Positions 59,473-64,000 of a stretch of 64,000 nucleotides of DNA are shown in pieces. The notes beneath the pieces are model-generated. The model was given only the letters and a program-made list of their open reading frames with translations. It was not told the DNA's origin and did no database searches. This stretch comes from Acanthochromis polyacanthus (Eukaryota; Chordata; Actinopteri; Pomacentridae): the NCBI RefSeq assembly GCF_021347895.1, contig NC_067120.1, positions 14,059,361 through 14,123,360 of the forward strand, written 5' to 3'. Position 1 is the first letter of the stretch, and every line of letters begins with the position of its first letter. Made by a program: the position numbers and the translations under genes.

Positions 59473-59478
59473 AATAAA
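59473..59478 (+). terminator. Poly(A) signal of ugt5
   Basis: AATAAA only six bases after the stop codon, followed by a GT-rich stretch. It implies an unusually short 3' UTR if used. Confidence 0.6.
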
Positions 59479-59489
59479 ATGTTTGTTTT

Positions 59490-61200
59490 CCCAACATGGC
59501 TTTGTATGATGCTGTGTGAAGAGGAAAACATAAAAACTGTGAAGCAGTGACAGTTTCTTGTTTGAAAAGTAGCTTGTCAACATGATGAAGTATTAGAACC
59601 CTCAGATACCATCAGTATTTTTTTTAAATTACAAAAAAATCGATGTGTTCTGTAATTAATATATTAACTATTGTATTATATATTATGCAATTTGTCCTTT
59701 CAAACTGGGAGAGATAGCACTTTCACTTTTGTTTTTAGTAAAATTGAGATGCTAATTCTATGACACAAACATACTATGACCCTATACCAGCTGAAACAGT
59801 GATGTCTCTAGCAAGAAAGCACAATACACATTTATTACTGGAACTGATCATTTCTACCAATTGTAACCTTTTCCAGTTATTGGACTTATATTTGACGTTA
59901 GATTTTTAAGTAAAAATGATCATTACTGTTTAGCTTTTTAAAATAGTGGGCTTTAAGGCTTTTCTACTTACAATTTCACAGAAACATTTTAGTGAAGAAC
60001 AGTATGGGCTGCTCTGTTTAGCACTCCTAAAGCATTTACTGTTGCATTCACTGACTTGACACTAGATGGCAATGTAAGTAAGATAGACTGTACCTAAACA
60101 GGGTGTCCTGTTATTATGCCTGAGAAGCTGAGGTAAATATGTCTCATTTGTTAAGTGTGAATTCTGGTTTGTATTAGTACGAGTGTCACTCTTTAACTAT
60201 CTGGAAATGCACTTCATGTAGTCTTGTGGAGAAAGAGAAAAGTGGAGGAAGTGGTTTCGGCAATTGACAGCTCCTGTTGCCCATATCTGTCAGTTCTGTT
60301 GAGAAAAGTTCTTTAAAAAGCTTGAAGTGACAATAAACTGTCCCAGAGTACGGACAAGAAACAACATAAATAACTTCATACATTCTCAGGTTTGTTTTAA
60401 TAAACTACACATCAGTCTTGGAAGAAGTAGATCCTTTTTTTTGCATAAAATCTCAAGAACTGGAAAGAAACCATCTAGCAATGTCACACAAATACATTAT
60501 ATTCAATTACTGGATTCATACACTTTAAAGCACAGAAGAATAAACAGCAAAACTGAAAAATGCTTTATTGTCCTCTTGCAGTAAATCCTCTCAGCTCTTT
60601 CTTTTATTCCCCATATTTTCCTGGCTCTAGTTTATTTTCTACTGAATGACCTTTTGCTTGTTTCCTAGATTTATATTAAGTCTGTTCTGTGTGTTTTGGG
60701 ATATTTAACTGTTCATTTATATTTTTTGCCCTTTTGTCTGCTCCACATTTGTGCTGTGTGTTCTGTCTACTGCCCTCATGTATGTGAATTTAAGCTTGAA
60801 ATTAAAGTTTGGGATTTTGGACTTTTGTCTGCCTCCAGTGCCTTGTCCCCCAACACTGTTACAGCTATCATTGCAGTTGCACATTATCTTCTCTGTAACT
60901 CTGTACCATGAATTGTTGTCAAATAATATTATGTCCATATTTTTGGTGACTCCCCCATTAAACATAAAAAGCATCACATTCTACTAAAACAGCATGGCTC
61001 ATTCATGACAAACAGAAACATTCTCCTTACTTCTTCTGTTTCTATTCAGTGTATTCACACCTAACACTCAGCGTATGAATTGAGACACAGTTAAACACTT
61101 TGTGGCCAAAATAATGAAAAACATCTGCAGGGGGACAAATGACAAATCAAACTTTAGCTTTATTTTCAATAAAATATTCATATTTTAAAAACATGCATAT
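59490..61200. other. Intergenic, nothing recognised
   Basis: AT-rich sequence between ugt5 and the LTR. No exon, RNA gene or repeat family that I can support. Confidence 0.4.
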
Positions 61201-61203
61201 ATA

Positions 61204-62480
61204 TGTAACCCTGGGTTAAACACACTTTTAGTTAAGAATTTAAAATTCCCACCCCTTTTTCAAGTCCCTGAATGCATCACATTCACCTGAGTGATCACCT
61301 GGCTTCTCCAGCCAATCCCATGTTTTGGAGGGAATATATATGCTGCCTCACTTCCTCTCCAGTCAGTTGTGTGGGGAGAGGAGCTGAGGAAGCAGCTGTA
61401 CAGGTCAGTTCCCAAACAAACACAGTCAAAAAGAAACATTTTGGTTTAAACTAATACATAAAATGCCAAATTACAGAGCTTTACTCTGGGATGTGAGGAT
61501 TGGTGGGACCCAATGCCATTTTGTGCAAATCTGATCATTGGAATTGGTGAGTGTGAATTGTTTGATGTCTTGTTTTGTGTGAACAATGAGTTAGCTCTGC
61601 TGGGCCATGCGGTAGCATTAGCAGCTAATGCTAACATGCTAACCCAGGTGTCCTAGGCCTTAGGCCAAGATCTATTATAGATTTCTATGTGTTTAGCCTA
61701 TTGTTCTTAAATGCTAACATTAGTTTAGCATTTAGCATTTTTCAGACTTTTGGTTTTTGAGTCTGTTTTATTGGAATGAATTTATTTGAATGAATTGAAT
61801 AAATACACCATGGTATTAGTGATTTTAAAAGGTTTGGATAGTGTACACTAAGTTATGGAACTTGAACTCTGGTTTTATGAGTTTTCATTTTGGCCTTGTT
61901 TTACAGGCCAGGTACCTTTACCCTTTATGGGTTAATTCGATGGCGAGCTAGTGATCCACGGCCAGGAGCCAGAAGAACCCTCAGTCCGTCTCTGTAACAC
62001 CTGTCGGGTAGGAGGCTGGTGCAGCCTGCTCTCTCCCTCCCCTTACTCACCTTCCATTTGCCCCGCTCCACTACTCACCTTCCTTTGGACAATTGCGCTT
62101 TTTCCATAATCCCCGAAACCTAATAACAATTATTGAACATTTTGCGGTGCCTAAATGGACTGTCGTGTGTAACTGGAAAAACTACAACAAAAGGACTTTG
62201 GGTTTTGGTTTGTTCATTTTAAGTTGAACATTTGGAATTAGTGCGTGTATTTTTAATGTAAATATTCACTGTACAATTGGGTTATTCTTTTTGTTTCTGT
62301 TATCAACTATTCACCTTAATATATGGTACCATCACTTTAAAACTTACTTTGTGTCTTGTATTTACTGTTTTCCGCTCTCCAGTAGCCGTTCTTAGATCTT
62401 CTGAACACTAGTCCAATTCTTGTGTTAATGTATTATTTAGTTACCCTATACGACCAGGTGTTGATATAATACTTGCTACA
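61204..62480 (+). repeat. 5' LTR of a Ty3/gypsy-type retrotransposon
   Basis: The 1277-base block starts TGTAAC and ends GCTACA (complementary TGTA/TACA ends), directly before a primer-binding-like sequence and the gag frame. It contains a TATA-like AATATATATG (61334-61343) and an AATAAA (61797-61802). The 3' LTR lies beyond the window, so identity and target duplication cannot be tested here. Limits are inferred from terminal motifs. Confidence 0.6.
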
Positions 62481-62483
62481 TTT

Positions 62484-62500
62484 TGGCGAGCTAGCCAGGA
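62484..62500 (+). other. Candidate primer-binding site
   Basis: TGGCGAGCTAGCCAGGA begins three bases after the inferred LTR end with the TGG expected for pairing to a tRNA CCA end. I cannot name the tRNA. A related TGGCGAGCTAG also occurs at 61941-61951 inside the LTR. Confidence 0.4.
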
Positions 62501-62580
62501 GAGTGGAAGGCACAGTAATAATTGAGTAATTTAATAATTTCAACTTGTTCATTCACACTCACCAGTCCTTGAGTATAAAC

Positions 62581-64000
62581 ATGGAGTTCTTTGAATCTCT
62601 TGGAGTGAAAATTCCAAATGCTGTTTTGATCAATGGGGCCACAGATTCTGATTTGCGAGAAGATATTATCAGATACTTTGAATCAATAGGTGGAATAAAT
62701 CAGAATTTCACAGTTAATGATATAAGTTCTGAATTTGTAGGCCGATATGTTGTTGAATTTAAGTCTGGTTCTGCTATTGGGCTTTTACCAACTTTGCCAT
62801 ATACTTACACTTCAGATGAAGGTAACAAATTTTATATTGAAAGTTTGTCTGAGGTTTATGCTTCAAAAGGTTGTGCTTCAAAAACTGAAAATTTGATGAT
62901 GGATGTGAAGACTATGGCTAAATTGTCTGGAAAGGAATATGGAGAAATACTTCAAGAAATGATGTCACAAATTAACAAATCCATTGTCGAGCTGAATCGT
63001 CCTGCCGCAGATGTCAATGCTGAAGAAGAGCAGTTAACCCCTCCTGTTTCAGTAAAGCAATCAGATTCTCCTGTTACCAACTTCCCGTCTGCCTCTAGGT
63101 CCAGTTTTGTTCCTCCAGATGATAGTAACCAGAGGGGAGAAAGGCGATCCACTCTAAACATGGCTGCCAGTGATCTCACCCCTCCTGAGGTGCAGCGTTA
63201 TGTTGTGGAACATGTTGTGAGGAGTGGAGATGGTGCACATTCATCCCATCGATTCCGGACATTCTCTGGGAAGGTGCCAAGGCCAGCGCATGAGACAGAC
63301 TATGATACCTGGAGGTCTGGAGTTGAATTAGTCCTGAGAGATCCAGCCATTTCGGATCTGCAACGTACCAGACTGATCAGGGATAGTCTGTTGCCTCCTG
63401 CTGCTGATATTGTTAAACATCTCAGTCCAGACACTTTGCCAGGGGTGTACTTACAACAGCTCGAATCTGCATATGGAACTGTGCAAGATGGAGATGAACT
63501 GTACGCAAAATTTCTCGATACTTACCAGGATGTGGGTGAAAAACCATCTACTTACTTACAGCGTCTTCAGGTGGCGTTGCAGCATGCGGTGAGGAGAGGA
63601 GGAGTTCCTGCAAGAGATGTTGATAAGCGTCTGTTAACCCAATTCTGCAGAGGTTGTTGGGACAATAATCTTATTGTGGAACTACAGCTAAAGCAGCGGA
63701 AAAATGACCCACCTCCATTTGCAGAACTTTTACTACTCCTTCGCACAGAGGAAGATCAAGATGCAACAAAGACGATGAGAATGAAGCAGCATCTGGGCGT
63801 GACAAAACATAAAATCTCAAATCAAGCACAACTTGTACGGGCTGAAGAGGAACCCAATTTGTGTTCTACAATCTCTTTATTCACTAAGCAGCTTACTGAA
63901 CAAATGTCTGCCATTCAGAAGCAACTTGCAATTCTCACGGCAAGTCAGACCAGAACTGCTCCAGATACCACCATAAAGACATTTGATAAATCAAAGCCTG
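62581..64000 (+). CDS. Gag protein of a PNMA/Gmr1-like Ty3/gypsy element (partial)
   Basis: An uninterrupted frame of 473 codons from the ATG at 62581 to the window edge. Residues 1-100 (MEFFESLGVKIPNAV...) resemble the N-terminal RNA-binding-like part of PNMA proteins. Residues ~225-400 are a retroelement capsid: DYDTWRSGVELVLRD, LIRDSLLPPAADIV, ELYAKFLDTYQDVGE, STYLQRLQVALQHAVRRGG and RLLTQFCRGCWDN, then PFAELLLLLRTEEDQ. A short coiled-coil-like stretch follows (433-455). Mammalian PNMA genes are thought to derive from Gmr1-like gypsy gags. The following CCHC knuckle, protease and polymerase would lie off the right end. The lack of any stop suggests recent insertion or selection; the LTR before it favours a transposon over a domesticated gene. 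Confidence 0.8.
   Translation, partial: MEFFESLGVKIPNAVLINGATDSDLREDIIRYFESIGGINQNFTVNDISSEFVGRYVVEFKSGSAIGLLPTLPYTYTSDEGNKFYIESLSEVYASKGCASKTENLMMDVKTMAKLSGKEYGEILQEMMSQINKSIVELNRPAADVNAEEEQLTPPVSVKQSDSPVTNFPSASRSSFVPPDDSNQRGERRSTLNMAASDLTPPEVQRYVVEHVVRSGDGAHSSHRFRTFSGKVPRPAHETDYDTWRSGVELVLRDPAISDLQRTRLIRDSLLPPAADIVKHLSPDTLPGVYLQQLESAYGTVQDGDELYAKFLDTYQDVGEKPSTYLQRLQVALQHAVRRGGVPARDVDKRLLTQFCRGCWDNNLIVELQLKQRKNDPPPFAELLLLLRTEEDQDATKTMRMKQHLGVTKHKISNQAQLVRAEEEPNLCSTISLFTKQLTEQMSAIQKQLAILTASQTRTAPDTTIKTFDKSKP

Overview
The window is nuclear DNA from a vertebrate, almost certainly a spiny-rayed (acanthomorph-type) teleost fish. Genes are split by GT-AG introns. Five protein genes can be followed exon by exon in frame, and four of them closely match vertebrate families. 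The space between is filled with typical fish repeats: Tc1/mariner, piggyBac-like, hAT-like and Tigger-like DNA elements, a tRNA-headed SINE, LINE tails and an LTR element. The species cannot be named from this sequence.

Layout. 1-9.9 kb: ctdspl2 (nuclear CTD-type phosphatase), plus strand, with a GC-rich promoter near 0.9 kb. 10.9-13.1 kb: a small secreted cysteine-rich protein with an IGFBP-type N-terminal domain, plus strand, TATA promoter. 13.28-15.25 kb: a piggyBac-like MITE followed by a full-length Tc1 transposon whose transposase carries a nonsense codon. 17.3-22.6 kb: parp16 (ER mono-ADP-ribosyltransferase), minus strand; its long last intron holds a Tigger-like MITE and an intronless fragment of hdac1. 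25.5-25.8 kb: an orphan minus-strand TATA promoter with a candidate first exon. 27.8-39.7 kb: scamp5 (synaptic vesicle membrane protein), plus strand, with a repeat-rich fifth coding intron and long 3' UTR. 40.7-41.3 kb: a compact inverted-repeat element carrying a conserved coding exon fragment. 41.7-53.5 kb: ube2q2 (E2 ubiquitin-conjugating enzyme), minus strand, 13 coding exons, with a THAP-type exon in a repeat in one intron. 57.9-59.5 kb: a UGT5-type UDP-glycosyltransferase with a single coding exon, plus strand. 61.2-64.0 kb: the 5' LTR and open gag of a Ty3/gypsy-type retrotransposon related to PNMA genes, running off the right edge.

The genes do not form a pathway or operon. As I recall the human map, CTDSPL2, PARP16, SCAMP5 and UBE2Q2 all lie on human chromosome 15 but far apart, so this looks like an ancient linkage group compacted and reshuffled in fish. 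Nothing here demonstrates a new biological system. The least explained items are the 40.7 kb element, the hdac1 fragment, the orphan promoter at 25.7 kb and the unidentified minus-strand coding-like segment at 0.6-0.8 kb.
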